From Streptomyces sp. Je 1-79 (lineage in GTDB: Bacteria > Actinomycetota > Actinomycetes > Streptomycetales > Streptomycetaceae), in NCBI RefSeq assembly GCF_025195125.1, contig NZ_JAMGSL010000016.1, positions 1 to 64,000 of the forward strand: 64,000 nt of DNA, read 5' to 3'. Within the stretch, counting starts at the first letter, position 1; each line of letters opens with the position of its first letter. The translations under genes and the position numbers were made by a program. The notes beneath the pieces were generated by a model. The model made no database searches and was not told the origin of the DNA. It was given only the letters and a program-made list of their open reading frames with translations. This document shows positions 33,619 through 42,040 of this stretch, one piece after another.

Positions 33619-34229
33619 GCGGCAGCCACCTCCGCCAGGGCGGCGATCAGCAGGGCCGACGAGGTCGCCCCCGGGTCCTGATGCCCGATGGAGCGCTCGC
33701 CCAGATAGCTCGCCCTGCCCTTGCGCGCCTGGAGGGGCACGGTCGCGACAGCGCCGTGCTCGGCCGCGTCCCGGGCGGCGGAGAAGGAGTCGCCGAGCCC
33801 CTCGGCCGCCGGGACGAGCGCGTCCAGCATCGTCTTGTCCCCGACCTGGGCCCCGCCGAGCTGTCCGACGGCGGCGACCGCCTCGGTGAGCGCCGCGGCC
33901 AGGTCCTGGCGCGTGACGGTGGGGGCGTCGCCGAGCTCCTTGCCGGTACGGCGCAGCAGCGTCCCGTACAGCGGTCCGGACGCGCCCCCGACGGTGGAGA
34001 TCAACTGCCGCCCCGCGGCGACGAGTACGGCTCCCGGAGTATCGAGGGTCTCCTTCTCCAGGACGTCCGTCACGGCGGCGAACCCCCGCTTCAGGTTGGC
34101 CCCGTGGTCGGCGTCGCCGATCGCCGAGTCGAGCTCGGTGAGGCGCTCGGCCTCACGGTCGACGGCGGATGCGACGGTGGCCAGCCAACGACGGAAGAAC
34201 GCGGCGTCGAACTCGTTCACTTCTGGCAT
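33615..34229 (-). CDS. dhaL: Dihydroxyacetone kinase ADP-binding subunit DhaL
   Basis: A 204-residue helical barrel protein that holds ADP-Mg and phosphorylates dihydroxyacetone on DhaK. The metal-binding motif LDSAIGDADHGANLKRGF is intact, as is the nucleotide loop GGASGPLYGT. The ATG at 34229 sits directly on an AGGGAG sequence, so a GTG at 34220 with better spacing may be the real start. It is seven bases downstream of dhaK and coupled to dhaM. Confidence 0.92.
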   Translation of the reverse strand: MPEVNEFDAAFFRRWLATVASAVDREAERLTELDSAIGDADHGANLKRGFAAVTDVLEKETLDTPGAVLVAAGRQLISTVGGASGPLYGTLLRRTGKELGDAPTVTRQDLAAALTEAVAAVGQLGGAQVGDKTMLDALVPAAEGLGDSFSAARDAAEHGAVATVPLQARKGRASYLGERSIGHQDPGATSSALLIAALAEVAAA

Positions 34230-34236
34230 CTCCCTC

Positions 34237-35229
34237 TCACCGGCCCCAGCGCAGCGCGGGCGTCTGCACGGGCGCGTCCCAGAGCCGCAGCAGCTCCTCG
34301 TCAGCCTCGCAGAGTGTCACCGAGCATCCGGCCATGTCGAGTGAAGTCACGTAGTTGCCGACCAGCGTGCGGGCGACCGGAATCCCGCGCTCGGCCAGCA
34401 CCCGCTGCACCTCGGCGTTGAACCCGTACAGTTCGAGCAGCGGCGTGGCGCCCATCCCGTTCACCAGGGCGAGGACCGGCCCGGACGGCCGCAGGTCCTC
34501 CAGTACGGCATCGACGGCGAAGTCCGCGATCTCACGGGAGGTCATCATGGGCCGCCGTTCACGTCCCGGCTCCCCATGGATGCCGATACCCAACTCCAGT
34601 TCACCGGAGGGTAGTTCGAAGGTTGGACTGCCCTTCGCGGGCGTGGTGCAGGCGCTCAGCGCCACGCCGAAGCTCCGCGACCGCTCGTTCACCCGGCGCG
34701 CGACGGCCTCCACCCGCTCCAGCGGCGCACCTTCCTCGGCCGAGGCTCCGGCGATCTTCTCCACGAAGAGCGTCGCCCCGGTCCCGCGCCGCCCGGCGGT
34801 GTACAGACTGTCCCGCACCGCCACGTCGTCGTCGACGAGCACCTTGGCGATCTGGATGCCCTCGTCCTCCGCGAGTTCGGCGGCCATCTCGAAGTTGAGC
34901 ACGTCACCGGTGTAGTTCTTGACGACGAAGAGCACCCCGGCCCCGCTGTCGACCGCGGCGGCGGCACGCACCATCTGATCGGGCACGGGTGAGGTGAAGA
35001 CCTCTCCGGGACACGCGGCCGCGAGCATCCCGGGCCCCACGAACCCCCCGTGCAGGGGCTCGTGCCCCGACCCGCCCCCGGAGACGAGCGCGACCTTCCC
35101 GGCGACGGGCGCGTCCCGCCGCAGGACGACCCGGTGCTCGACGTCGACGGTGAGCTCGGGATGCGCGGCGGCCATGCCCCGCAGCGCGTCGTCGACGACG
35201 GTCTCCGGAACGTTGATCAGCATCCTCAT
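34237..35229 (-). CDS. dhaK: Dihydroxyacetone kinase substrate-binding subunit DhaK
   Basis: A 330-residue protein that binds dihydroxyacetone covalently through a histidine and passes it to DhaL. Family motifs are VALVSGGGSGHEPLHGGFVG, VVKNYTGDVLNFEMA, and the active His in GIGIHGEPGRE. ATG codons occur at 35235, 35229 and 35223; the one at 35229 has AGGAG six bases upstream. The PTS-linked DhaKLM type uses phosphoenolpyruvate, so this operon would feed dihydroxyacetone into glycolysis. The polyol operon at 14-18 kb could supply related C3 substrates. Confidence 0.93.
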   Translation of the reverse strand: MRMLINVPETVVDDALRGMAAAHPELTVDVEHRVVLRRDAPVAGKVALVSGGGSGHEPLHGGFVGPGMLAAACPGEVFTSPVPDQMVRAAAAVDSGAGVLFVVKNYTGDVLNFEMAAELAEDEGIQIAKVLVDDDVAVRDSLYTAGRRGTGATLFVEKIAGASAEEGAPLERVEAVARRVNERSRSFGVALSACTTPAKGSPTFELPSGELELGIGIHGEPGRERRPMMTSREIADFAVDAVLEDLRPSGPVLALVNGMGATPLLELYGFNAEVQRVLAERGIPVARTLVGNYVTSLDMAGCSVTLCEADEELLRLWDAPVQTPALRWGR

Positions 35230-35335
35230 GGGCATCTCCTGATGAGATCGGTACTGATGCCGACTCGACGCCGACTTTCCTGATGATATGTCAGCTTTGA
35301 GGCGGCCGCAGGCTGCCGAGCACGCTGACGCGACC

Positions 35336-35942
35336 TCAGGTGAGGTCCGCCTGCGGGGCCTTCGGCAGGTTCTCCCCTACCCGGTCGCGCGTGAACCGCC
35401 CGCGGTACGGCGGGAGCAGCAGTGCGCAGTAGAGGGTGCCGAACGCGGTCCACGCCAGGTGCAGGCCCGGCAGGCCGAGCCCGGCGTGGACGCCGAGGAG
35501 CCAGCCGAGGGGGATGAGCAGCAGGTAGTCGCTGGTCACGGAGGTGATGAGGACGGCCCGGGTGTCTCCGGCGGCGCGGAGCAGGGCGGCGTACGACATG
35601 GCGGCTGCCAGGGGCGCCATGCTGAGCAGGGCCAGGGGAGCCGCGCCCCAGGCGCGCTCCGCGACCACGGCGTCCGAGGTGATCCACCCGAGCAGGACGG
35701 GGCCGAGGACGAGCGCCGCCGCCGACGGCACGGCGAGCATCAGCAGGAGCAGCCTCGCACCCGTCCGGTGCCAGGCCCCGGCGCCCTGACGGCTGCCCCT
35801 GCCGAGTTCCTGACCGGCAAGGATCGTGATCGCGGTGGCAGCCGAGCCGAGGAAGGTGAAGACGATGAGGGTCAGGTAGTCCACGATCCGGTAGGCGGAG
35901 AGGTCATGGACGCCGATGCGGGCGGCGAAGCCGGCGGCGCAG
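35336..35942 (-). pseudogene. C-terminal fragment of a MATE-type exporter
   Basis: About 200 residues homologous in pattern to the second half of a MATE efflux pump are open (AAGFAARIGVHDLSAYRIVD, YLTLIVFTFLGSAATAITIL, LLRAAGDTRAVLITSVTSDY, six hydrophobic helices). A complete MATE protein has 12 helices and about 450 residues; the first half is missing. Upstream the frame runs straight into the LLM oxidoreductase remnant in another frame, so a deletion near 35940 joined two genes. A GTG at 35884 could start a 182-residue product but no ribosome site is seen. Confidence 0.75.
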
Positions 35943-36566
35943 GCCCTCGTCCAGGGGGCGGGTCAGGGCGGCCTCGTGTTCGGGCGCGTACAGGCCGGCG
36001 AGCCAGCCGTCGGCGATCTCGCCGGTCAGCTCGACGTTGCGCGGTCCGATCGTCCCCAGGTAGAGGGGGAGGGCCGGGCGCAGCGGCCGGATGTCGGCCT
36101 TCACGGGGCGAGCGGTTCCGCTGGAGCCTGGGCCGCGCTAGGGCAACGGATAGATCTCGCCGTCGCGTTCGACGCGTTCGGTGTGCGCGATGGCCTTGCG
36201 CACGATCTCGACGTACTCGCGGGTGCGCCGCAGGGGCTGGGAGTACGGCAGGCCGTGCCAGCCTTCGACGATCCACGGGACGGACAGGCCCAGGCCCAGC
36301 TGGAAGCGGCCGCGGGAGAGGATGTCGAGGGTCATGGCGGTCATCGCTGTGGCGGCCGGGGTGCGGGCCGGGATCTGCATGATCGCGGTGCCGAGCTTGA
36401 CGTGCTCGGTGGTCGTGGCGAGGTAGCCGAGGACGCTCACGACGCCGGGGCCGTACTCCTCCACGCTCCATACGGAGTCGATGCCGATGCGGTCGGCGTG
36501 CTGGACGACGGGAAGGATCTCTTCGACGGGTTCTCCGCCGTAGCCCAGGGCGAGCCCGAGACGCAT
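35904..36566 (-). pseudogene. LLM-class (F420-type) oxidoreductase, nonsense-mutated and truncated
   Basis: The gene starts with AAGGAG and ATG at 36566 and encodes a typical LLM barrel N-terminus (MRLGLALGYGGEPVEEILPV, ADRIGIDSVWSVEEYG, EHVKLGTAIMQIPARTPAAT, GRFQLGLGLSVPWIVEGWHG). After 142 residues an in-frame TAG at 36140-36138 stands where PLPY would continue. Beyond it the same frame goes on with clear homology (LPLYLGTIGPRNVELTGEIA, DGWLAGLYAPEHEAAL) until about 35940, where the sequence passes into the MATE fragment. So it carries one nonsense codon and lacks its last third. Confidence 0.85.
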
Positions 36567-36608
36567 GCGCTGACTCCTTGGGTCGGGTGCTGGTGTCCGG
36601 GGGCGGTG

Positions 36609-36815
36609 TCAGGAGAACGGGAGCGGGTCGAGGACCAGCGCGCTCTCGACGGGCGGCCGGGGGACCCACCCGCGGGCGGCCGGTTCCGGGTAGTAGTTGA
36701 CGTAGCTGAGGGAGGCCGGAACCCAGGTCTCACGGCCGGTCCGAAGGTCCTGGCCGGCCGTCCAGGTGATCGGCAGGTCACGGGTCATGGCGACGAACGG
36801 GAAGCCCCGCTGCGT
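36609..36815 (-). pseudogene. YcaO-like (SagD-type) internal fragment
   Basis: About 65 residues (GFPFVAMTRDLPITWTAGQD, LRTGRETWVPASLSYVNYYP, VESALVLDPLPFS) resemble the part of YcaO/SagD cyclodehydratases that reads W-x-x-G-x-DL-x-TG-x-x-x-WVPA just before the conserved GTAAG/EAxxxGLxE core. Both the N-terminal and the catalytic C-terminal parts are absent, and a TGA ends the frame 42 bases before the LLM gene. The family assignment rests on this short pattern only. Confidence 0.45.
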
Positions 36816-37085
36816 ACTGACCGGGCGAGCAATCTTGAGGCAACTGCGAACAACTCGCAATGAGCCGAGTCGGGTTGAGGAGGTCTTGCGGGGGCGCACA
36901 GGGGTCGTGAGGAGTCGCGCCGCGACCCCGGGGGAGGCGAGGACCCGGCGACGAGACTGTCGAGGAGCCCGGCGGCGCCGTTGCCGCGACCGAGGACTGG
37001 CGCGATCACTGCCGTCCGCGGCTGAGTTGATGGCGACGGTAGGTTGAGACGGTCACTCCAGTGACAGCCCTCAGGAGGTCTCCGC
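36816..37085. other. Intergenic stretch without a supported gene
   Basis: I see no credible coding frame, hairpin or operator in these 270 bases. It borders the decayed cluster and may contain further unrecognisable remains; ACAACTCGC/GCGAACAACTCGCAA near 36850 is a short repeat only. Confidence 0.4.
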
Positions 37086-37478
37086 ATGCCCGGCTCCGCC
37101 GTCCAGCTGTTGTTCTCGTACGGAACGTTGCAGACCGGTCAGGTCCAACTCTCGCAGTTCGGCCGGCTGCTCGACGGCACCCCCGACGCGCTACCCGGCT
37201 ACCGCATGACCTACATCGAGATCACGGACCCCGACGTGATCGCGGCCAGCGGTACCGACCGGCACCCCCTGGTCGTCGCCTCCGCGGACCGGAGCGACCA
37301 TGTCGAGGGCACCGTCTTCTCGATCACGGACGCTGAACTCGCCGCCGCGGACGACTACGAGGTCGACGACTACGCCAGGATCCAGGTGACGCTGCGCTCG
37401 GGCACGAGGGCGTGGGCGTACCTCGACGCGAAGGGGGTAGCGCGTCCCGACCACGAATCGGCCACCGCGGCCTCCTGA
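37086..37478 (+). CDS. Gamma-glutamylcyclotransferase-like (AIG2) protein
   Basis: A 130-residue GGCT-fold protein. The substrate-loop motif LLFSYGTLQTGQ is at the N-terminus, and the catalytic acid is probably the Glu of DDYEVDDYARI, as in the Y-E-x-x-x-Y pattern of the family. Such proteins release 5-oxoproline from gamma-glutamyl amines; the exact substrate is unknown. The ATG follows AGGAGG. A strong hairpin between it and the convergent enolase gene ends both units. Confidence 0.87.
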   Translation: MPGSAVQLLFSYGTLQTGQVQLSQFGRLLDGTPDALPGYRMTYIEITDPDVIAASGTDRHPLVVASADRSDHVEGTVFSITDAELAAADDYEVDDYARIQVTLRSGTRAWAYLDAKGVARPDHESATAAS

Positions 37479-37517
37479 TCAGGCGAAAGGCCCCCGCACG
37501 CACGCGGACCCGCGCCC

Positions 37518-37539
37518 GGCCCCGACCGTGATCGGGGCC
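37518..37539. terminator. Bidirectional hairpin between GGCT-like and enolase genes
   Basis: GGCCCCGA (37518-37525) pairs with TCGGGGCC (37532-37539) over a six-base loop, midway between two convergent stop codons. Confidence 0.65.
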
Positions 37540-37568
37540 CCGCGGTGGTCTCTACGTCCGTCCGCTGT

Positions 37569-38876
37569 TCACGCCCGACGCAGTGCCGAGCGGCCCGCGA
37601 AGCGCGCCGCGTCGCCCAACTCCTCTTCGATGCGGATCAGTTGGTTGTACTTCGCCGTGCGGTCGGAGCGGGAGAGCGAGCCGGTCTTGATCTGGCCGCA
37701 GCCGGTCGCCACCGCCAGGTCCGCGATGGTGGTGTCCTCGGTCTCGCCCGAGCGGTGCGACATCACAGCCGTCCAGCCCGCCTGGTGGGCCATGGCGACC
37801 GCGGCCAGGGCCTCGGTCAGGGTCCCGATCTGATTGACCTTGACCAGGACCGAGTTGCCGACGCCGGTGCGGATGCCCTCGCGCAGCAGTGCCTCGTTGG
37901 TGCAGAACACGTCGTCGCCGGTGAGCTGGCAGCGGTCGCCGACGCGGGCGGTCAGCTCGCGCCAGCCGTCCAGGTCGTTCTCCGCCATCGGGTCCTCGAT
38001 GGAGACGACCGGGTAGGTGTCGATGAGCTTGGTCAGGTAGTCGGCGTTCTCGGAGGGGGTGCGGCGCACGCCCTCGCCCGCGTAGTCGTACACCCCGTCC
38101 CGGAAGAACTCCGACGACGCCGGGTCCATGACGATGCCGATGTCCGTGCCCGGGCGGTAGCCGGTGCGCTCGATGGCGCTCATCACGAAGTCGAGCGCCT
38201 CCTCGGCGGTGCGCAGCGCGGGCGCGAAGCCGCCCTCGTCGCCGACGCCCGTGGAGTGCCCGGCGGCCAGGAGATCGCGGCGCAGGGTGTGGAAGACCTC
38301 GCTGCCCATGCGGACGGCCTCGGCGAAGGTGTCCGCGCCCACGGGCGCGATCATGAACTCCTGGAAATCCAGCGGGTTGTCGGCGTGGGCGCCGCCGTTC
38401 ACGATGTTCATCATCGGCAGCGGCAGGAGGTGGGCGTCGGCGCCGCCGAGGTAGCGGTAGAGGGGCTGGCGGTGGGCCGTCGCGGCGGCCTTGGCGGCGG
38501 CGAGGGAGACGCCGAGGATCGCGTTGGCGCCGAGCCGGGACTTCGTGGCGGTGCCGTCGAGGGCGACCAGTGCGGCGTCGAGACCCGCCTGGTCCGCCGC
38601 GTCCCGGCCGCGCGCGGACGCCGCGATCTCCCCGTTGACGTGGGCCACCGCGCGGTCGACGCCCTTGCCGTGCCAGCGCGCGGAGTCACCGTCGCGCAGT
38701 TCCACGGCCTCCCGGGCGCCGGTGGAGGCGCCGGAGGGGACAGCCGCGCGCCCCAGCGACCCGTCCGTCAGGACGACGTCGACCTCGACCGTGGGGTTGC
38801 CCCGGCTGTCGATGATCCGGCGGGCGGTGACGGTCTCGATGGTGGCGTCGATTGTTCCGACTGCCTGTGCGGACAT
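37569..38876 (-). CDS. eno: Enolase (second-copy type)
   Basis: A 435-residue enolase interconverting 2-phosphoglycerate and phosphoenolpyruvate. Motifs are RRIIDSRGNPTVEVDV, VPSGASTGAREAVELRDGD, the mobile-loop/active Glu GDEGGFAP, Mg ligands in IVMDPASSEF, SIEDPMAENDLDGW and LTGDDVFCTN, the active Lys in VLVKVNQIGTLTE and SHRSGETEDTTIADLA. The neighbours (a MarR regulator, no FtsB/DivIC) differ from the housekeeping Streptomyces locus, so this is probably the second enolase. GGAAGG precedes the ATG at 38876; the upstream frame covers the operators. It is divergent from a MarR gene with palindromes between. Confidence 0.93.
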   Translation of the reverse strand: MSAQAVGTIDATIETVTARRIIDSRGNPTVEVDVVLTDGSLGRAAVPSGASTGAREAVELRDGDSARWHGKGVDRAVAHVNGEIAASARGRDAADQAGLDAALVALDGTATKSRLGANAILGVSLAAAKAAATAHRQPLYRYLGGADAHLLPLPMMNIVNGGAHADNPLDFQEFMIAPVGADTFAEAVRMGSEVFHTLRRDLLAAGHSTGVGDEGGFAPALRTAEEALDFVMSAIERTGYRPGTDIGIVMDPASSEFFRDGVYDYAGEGVRRTPSENADYLTKLIDTYPVVSIEDPMAENDLDGWRELTARVGDRCQLTGDDVFCTNEALLREGIRTGVGNSVLVKVNQIGTLTEALAAVAMAHQAGWTAVMSHRSGETEDTTIADLAVATGCGQIKTGSLSRSDRTAKYNQLIRIEEELGDAARFAGRSALRRA

Positions 38877-38953
38877 GGGAGTTCCTTCCCGTTGTCGTGT
38901 GCCGCGGCCCCGGCTGCGACAGCGCTGGCGCTGGGCCCGACCTCCCAAACCAT

Positions 38954-38992
38954 ACAGCAATGCTGTTCAGTTTTGCTGTACAGCATTGCTGT
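38954..38992. promoter_or_regulatory. Paired palindromic operators between enolase and MarR genes
   Basis: ACAGCAATGCTGT (38954-38966) and ACAGCATTGCTGT (38980-38992) are 13-base palindromes, each the exact reverse complement of the other, with centres 26 bp apart. TGCTGTACAGCA (38974-38985) overlaps the second and is a perfect 12-bp palindrome. A TATGGT on the minus strand just beyond the first could be the enolase -10. This is the expected layout for a MarR dimer pair repressing both genes. Confidence 0.78.
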
Positions 38993-39037
38993 GCAGGTCA
39001 GGTGCACACCTCGCTGACCAGCGGGGTAAAGTGCCCT

Positions 39038-39460
39038 ATGCCCACCTCGGAAGCCGCCGCCATCGCCGCCGAACTGCGCACCGCGATGGGCAAGCTCACC
39101 CGACGCGTCAAGCACGAGGACCGCATCCCGCTGGGCCAGGCCGCCGTGCTCGGTGCGCTCGACCGCAACGGCGCCATGACCACCAGCGACCTCGCCGCCG
39201 ATCAGCGCGTACGCCCCCAGTCGATGGCCCGGTCGGTGGGGCTCCTCATGGAACAGAACCTGATCACGCGCCGGGCGCACCCCACGGACGGCCGCAAGTC
39301 GCTGGTCGAACTGTCGGACGCGGGCCGGGCCGCGCTGGAAGCGGAGCGCGGCCGCAGGGCCGGCTGGCTCGCGCAGGCCATCGAGGCCGAACTCACCGAC
39401 GAGGAGCGGGCGTTGCTGGCACGGAGCACCGCCCTGCTGGAGCGGCTCGCCACGCGCTAA
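39038..39460 (+). CDS. MarR-family transcriptional regulator
   Basis: A 140-residue winged-helix regulator: the recognition helix lies in MTTSDLAADQRVRPQSMARS, and the wing is RRAHPTDGRKSLVELSDAGR, the classic MarR DxR pattern. No cysteine is present, so thiol sensing is not expected; a small ligand is. The ATG at 39038 is chosen because the domain begins there; TAAAGT ten bases upstream may be a -10 box for a short leader. It is divergent from the enolase gene, with two palindromes in the 161-base gap. Confidence 0.88.
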   Translation: MPTSEAAAIAAELRTAMGKLTRRVKHEDRIPLGQAAVLGALDRNGAMTTSDLAADQRVRPQSMARSVGLLMEQNLITRRAHPTDGRKSLVELSDAGRAALEAERGRRAGWLAQAIEAELTDEERALLARSTALLERLATR

Positions 39461-39512
39461 GGGTGCCTTGTGGATCTTGCCGGGCTCGCGAACCGTCGGT
39501 GTAGCCGGCCGC

Positions 39513-41468
39513 TCAGCCGACGTGGACGCGGGGCCGGCGGGAACGGTCCGGTTCGGCCTCGCGCAGCACCTCGCGGGTGACGGGGGCGACCTCGCCCTGG
39601 CCGAGGAGGAAGAAGCGGAGGAAGTTGGCGAAGGGGTTGCCCTCGGTCCATTCGAAATAGATGTGAGGACGGGCGCCGGTGGAGTCGCGGGCGTGGAGGA
39701 GGAGGGCCGCCAGCGCGTTGGGGACCGAGGACGACTCGACGGTGAGGACGCGGTAGCGGTCGTGGAGGACCTCTCCCCGGACGGTCAGGCTGGCCTCGAA
39801 CTCCGAGGGGTCGGTGATGGTGACCTCGACGAAGACGAAGTCCTCTGAGGTGGGGAGGTCGTTGTCGGCGCGGATCTGCTCGATCTTGTCGCGGTACTCG
39901 ACGACGTCACGGTTGTCGGGCTCGTTGGCGATGAACCGGGGCGTGCGCCGGGAGATGTCCTGGATGAACCGTTTCGCCATCTCGTCCAGCTCGATGTGCG
40001 TGACGCGCAGTTCGAAGGCGCGGCCGAGGCGGGACAGCAGGGAGATGAGGATGATGCCGGCGATGAAGCAGGCACCGATCTTCACACCGTCCGGGCGTTC
40101 GATGACGTTGACGACGGTGGTGTAGAGGAACACGGCCGAGATGACGGCGAAGCCGACGGTCCAGCCGCGCTGGCCCGCCTTTCGGGCGGCGATCGTCACC
40201 GCGATGGCGGCGGAGCAGATCAGGACGAGGACACCGGTCGCGTACGCACCGCCCTGGGCGTCGACGTCGGCGTCGAAGATCCAGGTCACCAGGAACGCAA
40301 CCAGCGTGAAGACGATGACCATCGGGCGTACGGCACGCGCCCAGTGCGGGGCCATGCCGTACTTGGGCAGGTAGCGGGGCATCAGGTTGAGCAGCCCGGC
40401 CATGGCGGAGGCACCCGCGAACCACAGGATGAGGATGGTCGAGACGTCGTAGACCGTGCCGAAGGCGTTGCCCAGGTACTCGTGCGCGAGGTAGGCGAGG
40501 GCGCGGCCGTTGGCCTCGCCGCCGGACTCGAACTCCTCGTGCGGGATGAGGACGGTGGTGATGAAGCTCGTGGTGATCAGGAAGACGCTCATGATCAGCG
40601 CGGCGGTGGTCAGGAGCTTCTTCGTGCCCCGGATGCGTCCGGCGGGCCGCTCCCTGGTGTCGCCGGGGTCACCCTCCACGTGCGGCATGACCGCCACACC
40701 GGTCTCGAAGCCGGACAGACCGAGCGCGAGCTTGGGGAAGACGATCAGCGCGACGCCGATCATCATGAAGACGTTGCCGTGCTCGGCCGTCAGGGCGGTG
40801 GACCAGTCGGTGACGACATGGCCCTCGGTGGCCACGTGCCACAGGCCGGTGACCACGACGACCGCGTTGAGCGCCAGATAGGCGCCGACGAGGGCGACCG
40901 CGACGCCGATCGCCTCCAGGAACCCCTTGAGGAACACGGCGCCGAGCAGCGCGATGAGAACCATCGTGATCAGGACCTGCTTGTCGTGCAGGGCCTCGGA
41001 CAGGTGCGGGTTCTCCACCAGGTGGGTGGAGGCGTCCGCCGCCGAGAGTGTGATGGTGATGAGGAAGTCGGTTGCGGCGAAGCCGAGGAGGGTGAGGACG
41101 AACAGTTTGCCCTTCCAGAAGGACAGCAGCCGCGACAGCATGGCGATCGAACCCTCGCCGTGCGGGCTCTCCTCCGCCACCCGCCGGTAGACGGGCAGCG
41201 CGCCGCAGAGGGTGACGATCACCAGCACGACGGTGGCGACGGGAGACAGCAGCCCGGCCGCGAGCGCGGCGATGCCGGGCTGGTAGCCGAGCGTGGAGAA
41301 GTAGTCGACACCGGTCAGGCACATCACCCGCCACCACCGCTGCCCCTTGTGGCCGGCCTCCGGGGACGACTCCACGGGCCGGGACGGTCTGCCCTTGCCC
41401 ATGTCGGACAGGCCCTCCAGCATCCACGCGCGCAGTCGGCCGTTGCGCGAGTCGTTCGTCGTGGACAT
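39513..41468 (-). CDS. APC-superfamily transporter with cytosolic C-terminal domain
   Basis: A 651-residue membrane protein with about 12 helices (GVDYFSTLGYQPGIAALAAG in helix 1, ALGLSGFETGVAVMPHVEGD in the middle) and a ~170-residue soluble C-terminus. It belongs to the amino acid/polyamine/organocation superfamily; the helix-1 motif DYFSTLGYQPG is typical of large actinobacterial members whose substrate (amino acid or K+) is unsettled. AGGAG precedes the ATG at 41468. A direct-repeat box of the type seen around other transport genes here lies 100 bases upstream. Confidence 0.87.
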   Translation of the reverse strand: MSTTNDSRNGRLRAWMLEGLSDMGKGRPSRPVESSPEAGHKGQRWWRVMCLTGVDYFSTLGYQPGIAALAAGLLSPVATVVLVIVTLCGALPVYRRVAEESPHGEGSIAMLSRLLSFWKGKLFVLTLLGFAATDFLITITLSAADASTHLVENPHLSEALHDKQVLITMVLIALLGAVFLKGFLEAIGVAVALVGAYLALNAVVVVTGLWHVATEGHVVTDWSTALTAEHGNVFMMIGVALIVFPKLALGLSGFETGVAVMPHVEGDPGDTRERPAGRIRGTKKLLTTAALIMSVFLITTSFITTVLIPHEEFESGGEANGRALAYLAHEYLGNAFGTVYDVSTILILWFAGASAMAGLLNLMPRYLPKYGMAPHWARAVRPMVIVFTLVAFLVTWIFDADVDAQGGAYATGVLVLICSAAIAVTIAARKAGQRGWTVGFAVISAVFLYTTVVNVIERPDGVKIGACFIAGIILISLLSRLGRAFELRVTHIELDEMAKRFIQDISRRTPRFIANEPDNRDVVEYRDKIEQIRADNDLPTSEDFVFVEVTITDPSEFEASLTVRGEVLHDRYRVLTVESSSVPNALAALLLHARDSTGARPHIYFEWTEGNPFANFLRFFLLGQGEVAPVTREVLREAEPDRSRRPRVHVG

Positions 41469-41567
41469 GGAGGTGCTCCTGAGCTGCTGCTGGGTGGGGG
41501 TTTCCGGCCATGAATCGGTCGGCCGGGCCAGCGTAAGCAACGCGTGAAGGCCTCATCGGGGCGGGCG

Positions 41568-41585
41568 CGTCAGGAAAGCGTCAAG
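41568..41585 (+). promoter_or_regulatory. 11-bp direct-repeat box, APC transporter upstream region
   Basis: CGTCAGG and CGTCAAG start exactly 11 bases apart (41568 and 41579), 100 bases upstream of the 651-residue transporter gene. One of seven such boxes in the window. Confidence 0.55.
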
Positions 41586-41625
41586 ATGGACCCGCACGGC
41601 TCTGGGCGTACAGCCCGCGCCTACC

Positions 41626-41808
41626 TCAGGGGCGGTAGACGAGCTCGATCAGGACCGCCGGGATGAGCAGCCAGGCCCCGATCCCCAGCAGCCACATGCT
41701 GTCGTAGGCGGCTCCGAGCGCGACGACGGGAACAACCGCGACAGCGAGCGACAGCGACGTGCGACGCATGCGGGTGTCGGCGCGTGAACGCTCGGTGTTC
41801 CGGCTCAT
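41626..41808 (-). CDS. Small two-helix membrane protein
   Basis: A 60-residue protein with a charged N-terminus (MSRNTERSRADTRMRR) and two hydrophobic stretches (SLSLAVAVVPVVALGAAY and MWLLGIGAWLLIPAVLIELVY). I do not recognise the family. No strong ribosome site precedes the ATG. It lies between two large transporter genes and has direct-repeat boxes on both sides, so it may be part of the same response. Confidence 0.5.
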   Translation of the reverse strand: MSRNTERSRADTRMRRTSLSLAVAVVPVVALGAAYDSMWLLGIGAWLLIPAVLIELVYRP

Positions 41809-41858
41809 GGCCCGACTGTAGGCCGGTACGCCACTCGCCGGGTCTCCGCCGCCGTCTT

Positions 41859-41942
41859 CTTCACGCGTTACTGACGCCGTGGAGCGCCGGGCCGACGTCG
41901 ACGAGCGACGCCACGGGCAAGCCGCGTCAAGGAGGTGTGAAG
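41859..41942. promoter_or_regulatory. Two 11-bp direct-repeat boxes ahead of the KimA-like gene
   Basis: On the minus strand CGTCAGT (41876-41870) and CGTGAAG (41865-41859) are 11 bases apart. On the plus strand CGTCAAG (41925) and TGTGAAG (41936) are also 11 apart. Both lie in the gap between the small membrane protein and KimA-like genes. Confidence 0.55.
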
Positions 41943-42040
41943 AGAGGGTCTCCGGGCGCCAAGAACCCGCCAGGAACGAGAGGGCGCACGCGGGCCGGGG
42001 CACACCCTGAGCGGACCCGAGTACGAAGGAGTTCGCCCCC

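Noticed and set aside
41809..42040. A c-di-AMP (ydaO-type) riboswitch ahead of the KimA-like gene
   Set aside because: I looked for the conserved blocks of this class and did not find them.
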